Shown: positions 1 to 9,921 of the stretch, in pieces
Layout: the number at the start of each line of letters is the position of its first letter
Numbering within the stretch: position 1 is the stretch's first letter
Assembly: GCA_903901915.1 (NCBI GenBank)
Contig: CAIUSV010000015.1
Location: 1 to 64,000, forward strand
Source: an uncultured Rhodospirillaceae bacterium
Lineage (GTDB): Bacteria > Pseudomonadota > Alphaproteobacteria > Rhodospirillales > Magnetospirillaceae
Direction: 5' to 3'
DNA length: 64,000 nucleotides
Made by a program: the position numbers and the translations under genes
The notes under the pieces: model-generated
What the model was told of the DNA's origin: nothing
The model's input: only the letters and a program-made list of their open reading frames with translations
Database searches by the model: none

Positions 1-141
1 GAGATGGTGATGCCGGGCGACAACGTGTCGATGGAAGTGCAGCTGATCTGCCCGATCGCCATGGATGAGGGCCTGCGTTTCGCCATCCGCGAGGGTGGCC
101 GGACCGTCGGCGCCGGCGTCGTGGCCAAGATCGTCGAGTAG
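1..141 (+). CDS. tuf: Elongation factor Tu, C-terminal end (5' truncated by window)
   Basis: The window opens in frame inside EF-Tu. The last 46 residues include the domain III stretch [14 protein letters not shown] and end in GVVAKIVE before TAG, which is the standard EF-Tu C terminus. EF-Tu delivers aminoacyl-tRNA to the ribosome as a GTP complex. Its position just before rpsJ is the usual str/S10 junction of proteobacteria. It is separated from rpsJ by its own terminator and about 300 nt, so the S10 operon probably starts independently. Confidence 0.95.
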   Translation, partial: EMVMPGDNVSMEVQLICPIAMDEGLRFAIREGGRTVGAGVVAKIVE

Positions 142-166
142 TTTTCGGCCTTGGGGCTGAAGGGGC

Positions 167-201
167 GACGCCCGGGGGAAACCCCGGGCGTCGTCGTTTT
201 T
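167..201 (+). terminator. Rho-independent terminator of tuf
   Basis: An 11-bp perfect GC-rich stem (GACGCCCGGGG, loop GAAA, CCCCGGGCGTC) is followed after four bases by five T. It lies 25 nt after the tuf stop codon and separates tuf from the S10 promoter. Confidence 0.9.
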
Positions 202-265
202 CCGGACGTGGGCGGGGCGGGGGAGGCCTGTCCTCATTGAGTCGGGGCCGGGTGTCGAATCTGCC

Positions 266-294
266 TTGCCACACTCCACCTTCCCCTGTATAAG
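266..294 (+). promoter_or_regulatory. Sigma-70 promoter of the S10 operon
   Basis: TTGCCA (266-271) and TATAAG (289-294) are separated by exactly 17 bp. Each matches five of the six bases of the -35 and -10 consensus. Transcription would start near 301, giving an untranslated leader of about 140 nt before rpsJ. Spacing and placement between the tuf terminator and rpsJ support it; no experiment is implied. Confidence 0.7.
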
Positions 295-439
295 ACCGGC
301 CTTCGGCTTCGGCCTCGTTTCCGTAAGAGCGGCCCCGTCACGGCGGGGAGGCTTACTGCGGGAGGCTCTTTGAACTGAACCTGATTCACCGATCGGCGCC
401 CCGATGGGGCGTCGATCCGATTTGACGGATGACTTGACC
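295..439 (+). other. S10 operon 5' leader with a hairpin next to the rpsJ start
   Basis: This non-coding stretch carries several GC-rich inverted repeats. The clearest is 391-417: GATCGGCGCCCC, loop GATG, GGGCGTCGATC, one mismatch in the stem. It ends 22 nt before the rpsJ ATG, and no good Shine-Dalgarno sequence is visible there. The leader may be structured for translational control, but no known S10-leader (L4-binding) fold was recognised. Confidence 0.4.
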
Positions 440-748
<309 letters not shown>

Positions 749-760
749 GGATACCAAACG

Positions 761-1483
761 ATGCGATCCGGTCTCATCGCCCAGAAGGTCGGCATGACGA
801 GGATCTTCACCGAGGACGGCACTCATGTGCCCGTCACCGTGCTGAAGGTCGACACCTGTCAGGTGGTCTCGACCCGCTCTGTGGAAACCGACGGCTATGT
901 GGCCGTCCAGCTCGGCGCTGGCGTTGCCAAGGTGAAGAACGTGAGCAAGGCCGCTCGCGCCAACTTCGCCAAGGCCAAGGTCGAGCCGAAAAAGAAGCTC
1001 GTCGAATTCCGCGTGTCGGTCGAGAACCTTCTCGACGTCGGCACCGAACTTTCGGCCGCGCATTTCATCCCCGGCCAGTTCGTGGATGTCACCGCCACCA
1101 CCATCGGCAAGGGCTTCGCCGGCGGCATGAAGCGCTGGAACTTCCGGGGTCTCGAAGCGACCCACGGCGTTTCGGTGTCGCACCGCTCGCACGGCTCCAC
1201 CGGCCAGCGCCAGGACCCCGGCAAGGTGTTCAAAGGCAAGAAGATGGCCGGTCACATGGGTGACACGCAGGTGACCACTCAGAACCTCAAGGTGGTTTCC
1301 ACCGATGCCGACCGCGGTCTGATCCTGATCAAGGGATCGGTGCCCGGCCACGAAGGGACCTGGGTGCTGATCAAGGACGCGATCAAGCGCAAGCTGCCCG
1401 ACGGCGTGCCGTTCCCGGCCGGCGTCAAGGCGAGCGCCGCCGCCCCGGCTGCCGAGGCCCCCGCCGCCGATGCCGGCGAGTAA
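761..1483 (+). CDS. rplC: 50S ribosomal protein L3
   Basis: L3 (240 aa) is an early 23S rRNA assembly protein reaching towards the peptidyl-transferase centre. It starts [16 protein letters not shown]. The loop region with [21 protein letters not shown] is the conserved segment whose glutamine is methylated by PrmB in other bacteria. The C terminus ends in an Ala/Pro-rich tail (about 17 residues) longer than the enterobacterial protein, common in alphaproteobacteria. Confidence 0.97.
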   Translation: MRSGLIAQKVGMTRIFTEDGTHVPVTVLKVDTCQVVSTRSVETDGYVAVQLGAGVAKVKNVSKAARANFAKAKVEPKKKLVEFRVSVENLLDVGTELSAAHFIPGQFVDVTATTIGKGFAGGMKRWNFRGLEATHGVSVSHRSHGSTGQRQDPGKVFKGKKMAGHMGDTQVTTQNLKVVSTDADRGLILIKGSVPGHEGTWVLIKDAIKRKLPDGVPFPAGVKASAAAPAAEAPAADAGE

Positions 1484-1496
1484 AGGAATAACGGCG

Positions 1497-2117
1497 ATGA
1501 AGACCACCATTATCAGCCTGGACAACCAGAAGATCGGCGAAATCGATCTGGCCGACGACGTCTTCGGCCTGCCGGTTCGCACCGATATCCTGGCCCGCAT
1601 GGTCAACTGGCAGTTGGCCAAGCGCCGCTCCGGCAATCACAAGACCAAGGGGATCAGCGACATCTCCGGCACCACCAAGAAGCCGTTCGCCCAGAAGGGT
1701 GGCGGTCGTGCCCGCCAGGGTTCGTTGCGTAGCGCCCAGTTCCGTGGCGGCGCGACCATCTTCGGGCCGGTGGTGCGTTCCCACGCCCACGACCTGACCA
1801 AGAAGGTGCGCAAGCTGGCGCTGAAGACCGCGTTGTCGGCCAAGGTAGCTTCCGGCAAGCTGATCATCCTCGACGCCGCCAAGGCGACCTCGCCCAAGAC
1901 CAAGGAGCTGGCGGCGCGTCTGTCCAAGCTCGGCTGGTCGTCGGTGCTGGTCATCGACGGCGCCGCCGTGGACGGCAACTTCGCTCTGGCCAGCCGCAAC
2001 ATCCCCCATGTGGATGTGCTGCCGCAGGAAGGCGCCAACGTCTATGACATCCTGCGCCGCGACACCCTGGTCCTGACCACGGACGCGGTGCAAGCCCTGG
2101 AGGCTCGCCTGAAATGA
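1497..2117 (+). CDS. rplD: 50S ribosomal protein L4
   Basis: L4 (206 aa) binds 23S rRNA domain I and lines the exit tunnel; in E. coli it also represses its own operon. The start at [12 protein letters not shown] is chosen from the AAAGGA ribosome-binding site at about 1482, which would lie inside the N-terminal extension of the longer open frame. The tunnel loop with [15 protein letters not shown] is present. The stop overlaps the rplW ATG by four bases. Confidence 0.96.
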   Translation: MKTTIISLDNQKIGEIDLADDVFGLPVRTDILARMVNWQLAKRRSGNHKTKGISDISGTTKKPFAQKGGGRARQGSLRSAQFRGGATIFGPVVRSHAHDLTKKVRKLALKTALSAKVASGKLIILDAAKATSPKTKELAARLSKLGWSSVLVIDGAAVDGNFALASRNIPHVDVLPQEGANVYDILRRDTLVLTTDAVQALEARLK

Positions 2118-2422
2118 GCAAGCTCGTCATCAGCAAGGAGCGGATGTACGACGTCGTCCGCGCCCCCGTGATCACCGAAAAGGCGACCATGGGATCCGAG
2201 TTCCGCCAGGTGACCTTCAAGGTTCCGCTCGATGCCTCCAAGCCGGAGATCAAGGCCGCCGTCGAAGGCATCTTCGGGGTCAAGGTCACCGCGGTGAACA
2301 CCTTGATCACCAAGGGTAAGGTCAAGCGGTTCCGCGGTCGCATCGGCGTTCGCAGCGACGTCAAGAAGGCGATCGTTACCCTGGCCGAGGGCCACTCCAT
2401 CGACGTGACCACGGGAGTCTGA
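2114..2422 (+). CDS. rplW: 50S ribosomal protein L23
   Basis: L23 (102 aa) lies at the exit tunnel mouth and docks trigger factor and SRP. It overlaps rplD by ATGA, so the two are probably translationally coupled. The motif VIITEKA-like [12 protein letters not shown] and the C-terminal [16 protein letters not shown] are typical of the family. Confidence 0.96.
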   Translation: MSKLVISKERMYDVVRAPVITEKATMGSEFRQVTFKVPLDASKPEIKAAVEGIFGVKVTAVNTLITKGKVKRFRGRIGVRSDVKKAIVTLAEGHSIDVTTGV

Positions 2423-2426
2423 CGCC

Positions 2427-3254
2427 ATGGCACTGAAGACGTTCAATCCGACGACCCCGGGCCAGCGCCAGCTGGTTCTGGTCGATCGTTCGGAGCTCTG
2501 GAAGGGCAAGCCCGAGAAGGCTCTGACCGAGGGCCTGCGCTCGAAGGGCGGCCGCAACAACACCGGCCGGATCACCATGCGCTGGCGTGGCGGCGGGCAC
2601 AAGCGCCGCTACCGCATCATCGATTTCAAGCGGAACAAGTTCGACGTGCCGGCGACGGTGGAGCGGCTGGAGTACGACCCCAATCGTACCGCCTTCATCG
2701 CCCTGATCGCCTTCGCCGACGGCGAGAAGCGCTACATCATCGCCCCGCAGCGCCTTGCGGTCGGTGACGTGGTGATCGCCGGCGAGAAGGCCGACATCAA
2801 GCCGGGCAACGCCATGCCGCTGAAGAACATCCCCGTCGGCACCATCGTCCACAACGTGGAGCTGAAGGTGGGTAAGGGCGGCCAGATGGCCCGTTCCGCC
2901 GGGACCTATGTCCAGTTGGTGGGCAAGGACCAGGGCTACGCCCAGCTCCGCCTGTCGTCGGGCGAACTGCGCATGGTCCGGGGCGAGTGCATGGCCACCA
3001 TCGGTGCCGTGTCCAACCCCGACCAGCAGAACGTATCGCTGGGCAAGGCCGGTCGCGCGGTGTGGCTCGGCCGTCGTCCCAGCGTCCGTGGCGTGGCCAT
3101 GAACCCGATCGACCACCCCCACGGTGGTGGCGAGGGGCGCACCTCGGGCGGCCGGCATCCGGTCACTCCTTGGGGCAAGCCGACCAAGGGCAAGAAGACT
3201 CGCAGCAACAAGAAGACGGACCGGCTGATCATGCGCCGCCGTCAGACTCAGTAG
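2427..3254 (+). CDS. rplB: 50S ribosomal protein L2
   Basis: L2 (275 aa) is needed for subunit joining and the peptidyl-transferase centre. It carries the conserved [14 protein letters not shown] segment, whose histidine is critical in E. coli L2, and a basic C terminus ([17 protein letters not shown]). Length matches the usual 273-278 aa. Confidence 0.97.
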   Translation: MALKTFNPTTPGQRQLVLVDRSELWKGKPEKALTEGLRSKGGRNNTGRITMRWRGGGHKRRYRIIDFKRNKFDVPATVERLEYDPNRTAFIALIAFADGEKRYIIAPQRLAVGDVVIAGEKADIKPGNAMPLKNIPVGTIVHNVELKVGKGGQMARSAGTYVQLVGKDQGYAQLRLSSGELRMVRGECMATIGAVSNPDQQNVSLGKAGRAVWLGRRPSVRGVAMNPIDHPHGGGEGRTSGGRHPVTPWGKPTKGKKTRSNKKTDRLIMRRRQTQ

Positions 3255-3267
3255 GAGGGGCTGAAAC

Positions 3268-3546
3268 ATGGCTCGTTCCGTTTGGAAAGGCCCCTTCCTC
3301 GACGGCTACATGCTGGGCAAGGCCGACAAGGCCCGCGCCAGTGGCCGCAACGAGGTCATCAAGATCTGGTCGCGTCGTTCGACCATCCTGCCGCAGTTCG
3401 TCGGCTTGACCTTTGGCGTCTACAACGGCCAGAAGTTCATCCCCGTGCTGGTGACCGAGAACATGATCGGTCACAAGTTCGGTGAGTTCTCGCCGACCCG
3501 GACGTTCTACGGCCATGCGGTCGACAAGAAGGCGAAGAGGAAGTAA
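3268..3546 (+). CDS. rpsS: 30S ribosomal protein S19
   Basis: S19 (92 aa) binds the 3' domain of 16S rRNA with S13. It begins [16 protein letters not shown] and contains [17 protein letters not shown], both diagnostic. It has a GGAGG ribosome-binding site and is followed two bases later by rplV. Confidence 0.97.
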   Translation: MARSVWKGPFLDGYMLGKADKARASGRNEVIKIWSRRSTILPQFVGLTFGVYNGQKFIPVLVTENMIGHKFGEFSPTRTFYGHAVDKKAKRK

Positions 3547-3548
3547 CC

Positions 3549-3935
3549 ATGGGCAAGAAACCCGCAGACCGGGTGTTGTCGGACACCGAGGCCAAGGCGT
3601 TCTCGGCCTCCATCCGCACCAGCCCGCGCAAGCTCAATCTGGTTGCCGAGAGCATCCGCGGCCTCAAGGCCGAGGTGGCGCTCAACGCGCTGACCTTCTC
3701 CAAGCGGCGGATCGCCGTCGAGGTGAGGAAGGTGCTTCAGTCGGCCATCGCCAATGCCGAGAACAACCACCAGCTCGACGTTGACCGGCTGTACGTGGCC
3801 GAGGCCCATGTGGGCAAGGCCATGGTAATGAAGCGCTTCGCCTCCCGCGCTCGCGGCCGGTCGAGCCGGATCGAGAAGCCGTTCAGCAATCTGACCGTCA
3901 TCGTGCGCGAACGCGCCGAAGCGGCGGGGGAGTAA
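3549..3935 (+). CDS. rplV: 50S ribosomal protein L22
   Basis: L22 (128 aa) contacts all 23S domains and forms part of the tunnel constriction. The core begins [18 protein letters not shown]. Residues 1-18 or so form a short N-terminal extension relative to the 110-aa E. coli protein, as in other alphaproteobacteria. The beta-hairpin with [14 protein letters not shown] is intact. Confidence 0.96.
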   Translation: MGKKPADRVLSDTEAKAFSASIRTSPRKLNLVAESIRGLKAEVALNALTFSKRRIAVEVRKVLQSAIANAENNHQLDVDRLYVAEAHVGKAMVMKRFASRARGRSSRIEKPFSNLTVIVRERAEAAGE

Positions 3936-3938
3936 CAG

Positions 3939-4622
3939 ATGGGTCAGAAAGTCAATCCGATCGGCCTTCGGGTCGGCATCAACCGCACCTGGGATTCCCG
4001 GTGGTTCGCCGACGACAGCTATTCCAAGCTGCTGCACGAGGACCTGAAGCTCAGGACCTACCTGCGCGAGAAGCTGGCCCAGGCCGGTGTGTCGCGTGTG
4101 GTCATCGAGCGTCCCGCCAAGAAGGCGCGCATCACCATCCATACCGCCCGTCCGGGCGTGGTGATCGGCAAGAAGGGCGCCGACATCGAGGTGCTGCGCA
4201 AGGAGCTGTCCAAGATGACCGGCGGTGAGGTTCACCTCAACATCGTCGAAATCAGGAAGCCCGAGCTGGACGCCCAGTTGGTCGCCGAATCCATCGGCCA
4301 GCAGTTGGAGCGCCGCGTTGCGTTCCGCCGCGCCATGAAGCGCGCCGTGCAGTCGGCCATGCGTCTGGGGGCCCAGGGCATCCGGATCAATTGCTCGGGC
4401 CGTCTCGGCGGCGCCGAAATCGCCCGCATGGAATGGTATCGCGAAGGTCGCGTGCCGCTGCATACGTTGCGGGCCGACGTGGATTACGGCGTGGCTACCG
4501 CCAAGACCACCTATGGCACCTGCGGCGTCAAGGTCTGGGTGTTCAAGGGTGAGATTCTCGCCCATGACCCCATGGCCCAGGACAAGCGCGCGGCGGGCGA
4601 AACCGCCCCGTCGGGCCGCTGA
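3939..4622 (+). CDS. rpsC: 30S ribosomal protein S3
   Basis: S3 (227 aa) is at the mRNA entry channel. It starts [14 protein letters not shown]. The type II KH domain has its GxxG loop as GKKG at residues 77-80. The C-terminal domain contains the [18 protein letters not shown] signature. Confidence 0.97.
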   Translation: MGQKVNPIGLRVGINRTWDSRWFADDSYSKLLHEDLKLRTYLREKLAQAGVSRVVIERPAKKARITIHTARPGVVIGKKGADIEVLRKELSKMTGGEVHLNIVEIRKPELDAQLVAESIGQQLERRVAFRRAMKRAVQSAMRLGAQGIRINCSGRLGGAEIARMEWYREGRVPLHTLRADVDYGVATAKTTYGTCGVKVWVFKGEILAHDPMAQDKRAAGETAPSGR

Positions 4623-4640
4623 TCTGAGAGGGTTTGACAG

Positions 4641-5057
4641 ATGCTTTCGCCCAAGCGCACCAAGTACCGCAAGGCCCACAAGGGCCGGATCAAAGGCGTG
4701 ACCAAGGGCGGTTCCGCCCTGAATTTCGGCGCCTACGGCCTCAAGGCCCTGGAGCCGGAGCGGCTTACCGCCCGCCAGATCGAGGCCGCCCGTCGCGCCC
4801 TCACCCGTCACATGAAGCGTCAGGGCCGGGTGTGGATTCGCATCTTCCCGGACCTGCCGGTCTCCAGCAAGCCCGCCGAAGTCCGCATGGGCTCGGGCAA
4901 GGGTGCGCCGGAGTTCTGGGTGGCTCGTGTCGCCCCCGGCCGCATCCTGTTCGAGGTCGACGGCGTTGCCGAGGAGATCGCGCGTCACGGTTTCCTGTTG
5001 GCGGCCGCCAAGCTGCCGATCAAGACCAAGTTCGTCACCCGGATCGGGGAGATCTAA
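4641..5057 (+). CDS. rplP: 50S ribosomal protein L16
   Basis: L16 (138 aa) helps form the A-site tRNA pocket. The [19 protein letters not shown] start and [15 protein letters not shown] segment are typical. It is four bases ahead of rpmC. Confidence 0.97.
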   Translation: MLSPKRTKYRKAHKGRIKGVTKGGSALNFGAYGLKALEPERLTARQIEAARRALTRHMKRQGRVWIRIFPDLPVSSKPAEVRMGSGKGAPEFWVARVAPGRILFEVDGVAEEIARHGFLLAAAKLPIKTKFVTRIGEI

Positions 5058-5060
5058 GCC

Positions 5061-5264
5061 ATGGCGACCAAGGCAGCCGATCTGCGCCAGAAGACTCCGG
5101 ACCAGCTCAAGGAGCGGGTCGTCGAGCTCAAGAAGGAGCAGTTCAACCTTCGCTTCCAGCGGGCCTCCGGCCAGTTGGAGAACACCGCCCGGGTGCGTGA
5201 TGTGCGTCGCGAGATCGCGACCATCAAGACGCTGCTCGGCGAGCGCGCCAAAAGCGCGTCCTAA
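5061..5264 (+). CDS. rpmC: 50S ribosomal protein L29
   Basis: L29 (67 aa) is a two-helix protein beside L23 at the tunnel exit. [20 protein letters not shown] is the conserved helix-turn-helix hairpin. Length is normal. Confidence 0.95.
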   Translation: MATKAADLRQKTPDQLKERVVELKKEQFNLRFQRASGQLENTARVRDVRREIATIKTLLGERAKSAS

Positions 5265-5278
5265 GGAGACCACGCGAC

Positions 5279-5518
5279 ATGCCGAAGCGCATTCTTCAAG
5301 GGGTCGTGACGAGCGACAAGATGGAAAAGACCGTGGTGGTCCGCGTCGAGCGGCGCGTCATGCACCCGATCTACAAGAAGTTCATCCGTCGCTCCAAGAA
5401 GTATCACGCCCACGACGAAAACAACGTCTTCAAGATCGGCGATACCATTCGCATCCGCGAGTGCCGCCCGCTCTCGAAGAGTAAGTGCTGGGAAGTGATC
5501 GTCGAGCCCCAGGCTTGA
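5279..5518 (+). CDS. rpsQ: 30S ribosomal protein S17
   Basis: S17 (79 aa) is a primary 16S rRNA binding OB-fold protein. It starts [18 protein letters not shown] and has the [16 protein letters not shown] motif. The spacing and order (L29-S17-L14) are canonical. Confidence 0.96.
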   Translation: MPKRILQGVVTSDKMEKTVVVRVERRVMHPIYKKFIRRSKKYHAHDENNVFKIGDTIRIRECRPLSKSKCWEVIVEPQA

Positions 5519-5550
5519 TGGTCGCACTTCAGGAATAAGGAAGGCACATC

Positions 5551-5919
5551 ATGATCCAGATGCAAACCAACCTGGACGTCGCCGATAATTCGGGTGCCCG
5601 CCGGGTGCAGTGCATCAAGGTGCTGGGCGGGTCTCACCGGACCATCGCCCATGTGGGTGACGTCATCGTCGTTTCCATCAAGGAGGCGATTCCGCGCGGC
5701 CGTGTGAAGAAGGGTGACGTGCATCGCGCCGTCATCGTTCGCACCGCCAAGGAAATCCGTCGCGCTGATGGGTCGGCGATCCGCTTCGACACCAATGCCG
5801 CCGTGCTGATCAACAAGCAGGGCGAGCCCATCGGCACCCGTATCTTCGGGCCGGTCACCCGTGAGCTTCGCGGCAAGAAGTTCATGAAGATCATCTCCCT
5901 GGCGCCGGAGGTCCTCTAA
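5551..5919 (+). CDS. rplN: 50S ribosomal protein L14
   Basis: L14 (122 aa) forms an intersubunit bridge and is the docking site of RsfS. It starts [19 protein letters not shown], as nearly all L14 do, and ends in [11 protein letters not shown]. The stop abuts the rplX ATG directly. Confidence 0.97.
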   Translation: MIQMQTNLDVADNSGARRVQCIKVLGGSHRTIAHVGDVIVVSIKEAIPRGRVKKGDVHRAVIVRTAKEIRRADGSAIRFDTNAAVLINKQGEPIGTRIFGPVTRELRGKKFMKIISLAPEVL

Positions 5920-6240
5920 ATGTCCGCCATGAACGTCAAGAAGGGCGACAAGGTCGTCGTCCTTGCCGGCAAGGACAAGGGCAAGAAGGGCGAAGTCATC
6001 TCCGCTCTGCCGTCCGAGCAGCGGGTCGTCGTCCAGGGTGTCAACCTGGTGAAGCGTCACACCCGGCCGTCCGCCACCAATCAGGGCGGTATCGTCGAGA
6101 AGGAGGCGTCCATCCACGTCTCCAACGTCGCCCACCAGGACCCCAAGGACGGCAAGCCGACCCGTATCGGTCACAAGGTCCTCGAAGACGGCCGGAAGGT
6201 GCGCGTGGCGCGCCGCTCCGGCGAAGTCATCGACCGGTAA
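5920..6240 (+). CDS. rplX: 50S ribosomal protein L24
   Basis: L24 (106 aa) starts 50S assembly. A KOW motif ([20 protein letters not shown]) lies at the N terminus. The ribosome-binding site GGAGG falls inside the end of rplN. An alternative start four codons later (MNVKKGDK) is possible. Confidence 0.95.
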   Translation: MSAMNVKKGDKVVVLAGKDKGKKGEVISALPSEQRVVVQGVNLVKRHTRPSATNQGGIVEKEASIHVSNVAHQDPKDGKPTRIGHKVLEDGRKVRVARRSGEVIDR

Positions 6241-6257
6241 GGAAAAGGGACAGTCAG

Positions 6258-6797
6258 ATGGCACGCTTGCACAAGCACTACGAGACGGTCATTCGGCCGG
6301 CGCTGCAACAGGAGTTCTCTTATAGGAACCCGATGCAGGTGCCGAAGCTGGAAAAGATCGTCATCAACATGGGCGTCGGTGAAGCCGCCCAGGATGCTAA
6401 GAAGATCGAGTCGGCGGTTGCCGAGTTGACCCTGATCGCCGGTCAGAAGCCGGTGGTGACCCGGGCCAAGAAGTCCATCGCCCAGTTCAAGCTGCGTGAG
6501 GGACAGGTGGTGGGCTGCAAGGTAACGTTGCGGGCTGACCGCATGTACGAATTCCTTGACCGCCTGATCAACATCGCCCTGCCGCGCGTCCGCGATTTCC
6601 GCGGCATTCCCGGCAAGAGCTTCGACGGCCGCGGCAATTACTCGCTGGGCCTCAAGGAACAGATCGTCTTCCCCGAGATCAACTACGACAAGGTTGAGAC
6701 CGTCCGGGGCATGGACATCATCTTTGTCACGACCGCCAAGTCCAACGAGGAGGCCAAGGCGCTTCTCAAGGGCTTCGACATGCCGTTCGTGGCTTGA
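6258..6797 (+). CDS. rplE: 50S ribosomal protein L5
   Basis: L5 (179 aa) binds 5S rRNA and contacts P-site tRNA. It contains [19 protein letters not shown] and [18 protein letters not shown], both family signatures, at the usual length of 179 aa. Confidence 0.97.
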   Translation: MARLHKHYETVIRPALQQEFSYRNPMQVPKLEKIVINMGVGEAAQDAKKIESAVAELTLIAGQKPVVTRAKKSIAQFKLREGQVVGCKVTLRADRMYEFLDRLINIALPRVRDFRGIPGKSFDGRGNYSLGLKEQIVFPEINYDKVETVRGMDIIFVTTAKSNEEAKALLKGFDMPFVA

Positions 6798-6813
6798 GTG
6801 GAGAATTCAGGCA

Positions 6814-7119
6814 ATGGCTAAGATTAGCTCGGTCGAACGCAACAAGAAGCGGGAGCGCATGGCGAAGCAGTTCGCCGCCCGCCGCGTCAAGTTGAAGGCG
6901 GTCGCCAACGACCGCGAGGCCAGCCCCGAGGAACGCTTTGAAGCGACCTTGAAACTGGCGCAGCTGCCCCGTAACTCCGCCAAGATCCGCGTGCGTCTGC
7001 GTTGCGAGATCACTGGGCGGTCACGCGGCAACTATCGCAAATTCAAACTGTGCCGGAACAAGCTCCGCGAGCTCGCCTCGCAGGGTCAGATTCCCGGCAT
7101 GGTCAAGTCCAGCTGGTAA
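6814..7119 (+). CDS. rpsN: 30S ribosomal protein S14 (zinc-independent long form)
   Basis: S14 (101 aa) is in the 30S head. The start at [14 protein letters not shown] is chosen over an in-frame ATG 120 nt upstream inside rplE. It is the long C-minus form: the C terminus ([20 protein letters not shown]) lacks the paired CxxC zinc motif. Confidence 0.95.
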   Translation: MAKISSVERNKKRERMAKQFAARRVKLKAVANDREASPEERFEATLKLAQLPRNSAKIRVRLRCEITGRSRGNYRKFKLCRNKLRELASQGQIPGMVKSSW

Positions 7120-7134
7120 GGGAGGGCTCAGTCC

Positions 7135-7533
7135 ATGTCCATGACCGATCCTCTCGGCGATATGCTCACCCGCATCCGTAACGGGCAGCGGGCGAACAAG
7201 GCCACCATCAAGTCGCCGGCGTCGTCATTGCGCGCCAACGTCCTCGATGTGTTGCAGCGCGAGGGCTACATTCGCGGCTACAACCGTGTGGATGTGCGCC
7301 CCGGTGTCGCCGAGCTTAGCATCGAACTCAAGTATCACGAGGGTCAGCCGGTGATCCGGGAGATCAGCCGCGTGTCCACTCCGGGCCGCCGCGTCTACTC
7401 CAAGATCGCCGACCTTCGCCGCGTCGCCAACGGGCTGGGGATTTCCATCCTCTCGACCCCGCGGGGCGTAATGTCCGACGTCGAGGCTCGCGCCCAGAAC
7501 GTCGGCGGCGAAGTCCTCTGCGAAGTGTTCTAA
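7135..7533 (+). CDS. rpsH: 30S ribosomal protein S8
   Basis: S8 (132 aa) binds the central 16S domain. It starts [18 protein letters not shown] and ends with the conserved [20 protein letters not shown] region. The second ATG two codons in is an equally possible start. Confidence 0.96.
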   Translation: MSMTDPLGDMLTRIRNGQRANKATIKSPASSLRANVLDVLQREGYIRGYNRVDVRPGVAELSIELKYHEGQPVIREISRVSTPGRRVYSKIADLRRVANGLGISILSTPRGVMSDVEARAQNVGGEVLCEVF

Positions 7534-7547
7534 CGGAGGTCTCTCAC

Positions 7548-8081
7548 ATGTCGCGAGTCGGCAAATACCCCGTCTCGGTGCCGTCGGGGGTCACCGTTCA
7601 GATTACCGGGCCCGACATCACCGTCAAAGGCAAGCTGGGCGAGTCCCACTTGACCACCAGGGACAACGTCGAGGTCACCCTTGACGGCAGCCTGTTGTGG
7701 GTCAAGCCCCGCAACGAATCCAAGGAAGCCCGCATGATGTGGGGCACCACCCGGGCCCTGCTGAACAACATGGTCAAGGGCGTGTCCGACGGGTTCACCG
7801 TCAATCTTGAGATCAACGGCGTCGGCTATCGTGCCGCGGTCGAAGGCAAGAATCTCAAGTTGCAGCTTGGCTATTCGCATGACATCGACTATCCGATCCC
7901 GGCCGATGTCTCGATGAAGTGCGATAAGCCCACCGCCATCTCGATCACCGGCCGCGACCGTCAGCGCGTGGGCCAGATCGCGGCGGAGATCCGCTCTTTC
8001 CGTGGTCCCGAGCCCTATAAGGGCAAGGGTATCAAGTACGAAACCGAGACCATCCTCCGCAAGGAAGGTAAGAAGAAGTAA
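7548..8081 (+). CDS. rplF: 50S ribosomal protein L6
   Basis: L6 (177 aa) lies near the sarcin-ricin loop. It starts [15 protein letters not shown] and ends with the [17 protein letters not shown] signature and a lysine-rich tail. Confidence 0.97.
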   Translation: MSRVGKYPVSVPSGVTVQITGPDITVKGKLGESHLTTRDNVEVTLDGSLLWVKPRNESKEARMMWGTTRALLNNMVKGVSDGFTVNLEINGVGYRAAVEGKNLKLQLGYSHDIDYPIPADVSMKCDKPTAISITGRDRQRVGQIAAEIRSFRGPEPYKGKGIKYETETILRKEGKKK

Positions 8082-8092
8082 GGAACACCGCC

Positions 8093-8455
8093 ATGATGAC
8101 GCCGAAGGATCTATTCGAGCGCCGCAAGCGGCGCTCCCGCCAGAGCCTCAGAGAGAAGAGCCACGGCCGCGTGCGGCTGTCGGTCTTCCGCTCCGGCAAG
8201 AACATCTACGTCCAGGTTATCGACGACAGCAATGGCGTCACCCTGGCCGCCGCCTCGACGCTCGACAAGGAGCTGAAGGGCACGTTGAAGACCGGCGCCG
8301 ACAAGGCGGCTGCGGCCGCCGTCGGCAAGCTGATCGCCGAGCGGGCCAAGGCGGCCGGCATCACCGAGGTGGTGTTCGACCGCGGCGGCTACATCTACCA
8401 CGGTCGGGTCAAGGCCCTGGCCGACGCGGCCCGCGAAGGCGGCCTGGCTTTTTGA
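8093..8455 (+). CDS. rplR: 50S ribosomal protein L18
   Basis: L18 (120 aa) binds 5S rRNA with L5 and L25. It has [18 protein letters not shown] and the C-terminal [19 protein letters not shown] motif. Confidence 0.96.
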   Translation: MMTPKDLFERRKRRSRQSLREKSHGRVRLSVFRSGKNIYVQVIDDSNGVTLAAASTLDKELKGTLKTGADKAAAAAVGKLIAERAKAAGITEVVFDRGGYIYHGRVKALADAAREGGLAF

Positions 8456-8467
8456 GGATGATGAGCA

Positions 8468-9097
8468 ATGGCACGTACTCCCTCTTCTGATCGGCCCGAG
8501 CGGGGTCGCGGCGGCGAGCGCGGCGATCGGCCTCAGCGGGGTCGTGGTGGAGATCAGTCTCCCCGTGACCGCGAGGAATCCGAATTCGTCGACAAGCTGG
8601 TCCATATCAACCGCGTCGCCAAGGTGGTGAAGGGTGGCCGTCGCTTCGCCTTTGCCGCTCTGGTCGTGGTCGGTGACGCCAAGGGCCGGGTCGGCTACGG
8701 CTCCGGCAAGGCCCGCGAGGTTCCCGAAGCCATCCGCAAGGCCACCGAGCAGGCCAAGCGCAACATGGTCAAGATCGCGCTCCGCGAGGGTCGCACCCTG
8801 CATCACGACGCCTTCGGCCGTTTCGGTGCCGGTCGCGTGGTGCTGCGGGCGGCTCCGGCCGGTACCGGCATCATCGCCGGCGGTCCGATGCGCGCCGTGT
8901 TCGAGACCATGGGGGTCCAGGACGTGGTGGCCAAGTGCCTCGGCACCTCCAATCCCCACAACATGATCAAGGCGACCTTCGCCGCGCTGGTCAACATGGC
9001 GTCGCCGCGCTCGGTCGCCGCCAAGCGTGGCAAGAAGGTGGGTGAGATCATCGGTCGTCGCGACGGTGCCGCCGCCGCGGCTGCCGCCGGCGCTTAA
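8468..9097 (+). CDS. rpsE: 30S ribosomal protein S5 with R/G/D-rich N-terminal extension
   Basis: S5 (209 aa) controls decoding fidelity and mRNA unwinding. The core begins near residue 37 ([19 protein letters not shown]). The preceding 36 residues are low-complexity R/G/E/D repeats ([16 protein letters not shown]), longer than in E. coli S5 but seen in other alphaproteobacteria. The C terminus ends in an alanine run. Confidence 0.96.
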   Translation: MARTPSSDRPERGRGGERGDRPQRGRGGDQSPRDREESEFVDKLVHINRVAKVVKGGRRFAFAALVVVGDAKGRVGYGSGKAREVPEAIRKATEQAKRNMVKIALREGRTLHHDAFGRFGAGRVVLRAAPAGTGIIAGGPMRAVFETMGVQDVVAKCLGTSNPHNMIKATFAALVNMASPRSVAAKRGKKVGEIIGRRDGAAAAAAAGA

Positions 9098-9111
9098 GGA
9101 GGGCTTTTACC

Positions 9112-9315
9112 ATGGCCGCCAAAAAGAACGCCGCCGCGAAGGCGACCGTCAAGGTCACCCAGGTGGGAAGCCCGATCGGCCGTCCGGCCGATCAGCGCGC
9201 CACCCTGGTCGGGCTGGGCCTGAACAAGATGCGTCGTACCCGCGAGTTGGAGGATACTCCGGCGGTGCGGGGCATGATTGCCAAGGTCCGCCACCTGTTG
9301 CAGGTGGAAGAGTAG
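9112..9315 (+). CDS. rpmD: 50S ribosomal protein L30
   Basis: L30 (67 aa), preceded by GGAGGG. The core [19 protein letters not shown] and [19 protein letters not shown] are typical. The N terminus is a short Lys/Ala extension. Confidence 0.95.
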   Translation: MAAKKNAAAKATVKVTQVGSPIGRPADQRATLVGLGLNKMRRTRELEDTPAVRGMIAKVRHLLQVEE

Positions 9316-9370
9316 GATTTTCCGGAAGTCCGGGGGCGACCCCGGCTTTCGTTCGCGAGGACGGATGACA

Positions 9371-9859
9371 ATGAAGCTGAATCAACTGCGCGACAACGAG
9401 GGCGCGCACTACAAGGCCAAGCGGGTCGGCCGCGGTATCGGCTCGGGCAAGGGCAAGACCTCCGGGTCGGGCGTCAAGGGACAGTCGTCGCGGACCGGCG
9501 TGGCCATCAACGGCTTCGAGGGCGGTCAGATGCCGATCTACCGCCGTCTGCCCAAGCGTGGCTTCCACGTTCCGTTTCCGAAGGAGTTCGCCGAGGTCAA
9601 TCTCGGCCGGATTCAGTCCGCCATCGACACCAAGCGCCTTGACGCCGGAAAGACCATCACCGCCGAAATCCTGCTGGCGGCTGGCCTGATCGGCAAGATA
9701 CTGGACGGTGTCCGGCTGCTGGGGCGTGGTGAGATCACCTCCAAGGTGACGATCGAGGTCGTCGGGGCTTCGGCCGCCGCCGTCGCCGCCGTCGAGAAGG
9801 CCGGTGGCACGGTCACGGTGATCGAGGCCAAGGCCAAGGCCGTTCCGGCCGAAGCCTGA
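9371..9859 (+). CDS. rplO: 50S ribosomal protein L15
   Basis: L15 (162 aa) is a late assembly protein of 50S. The start [18 protein letters not shown] is the usual L15 N terminus and lies nine bases after GAGGA. An ATG two codons earlier (9365) is the alternative. The Gly-rich [19 protein letters not shown] segment is conserved. Confidence 0.95.
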   Translation: MKLNQLRDNEGAHYKAKRVGRGIGSGKGKTSGSGVKGQSSRTGVAINGFEGGQMPIYRRLPKRGFHVPFPKEFAEVNLGRIQSAIDTKRLDAGKTITAEILLAAGLIGKILDGVRLLGRGEITSKVTIEVVGASAAAVAAVEKAGGTVTVIEAKAKAVPAEA

Positions 9860-9921
9860 CACGGGACGGGTCCACCCGGACCCGCTTCCATCGTCCGCAG
9901 TCCTGGAACCCGGAGTAGGGC

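Noticed and set aside
3507-5273. 588-codon minus-strand open frame across the S3-L16-L29 genes
   Set aside because: Opposite strand holds unambiguous ribosomal protein genes; such shadows are common at this GC content.
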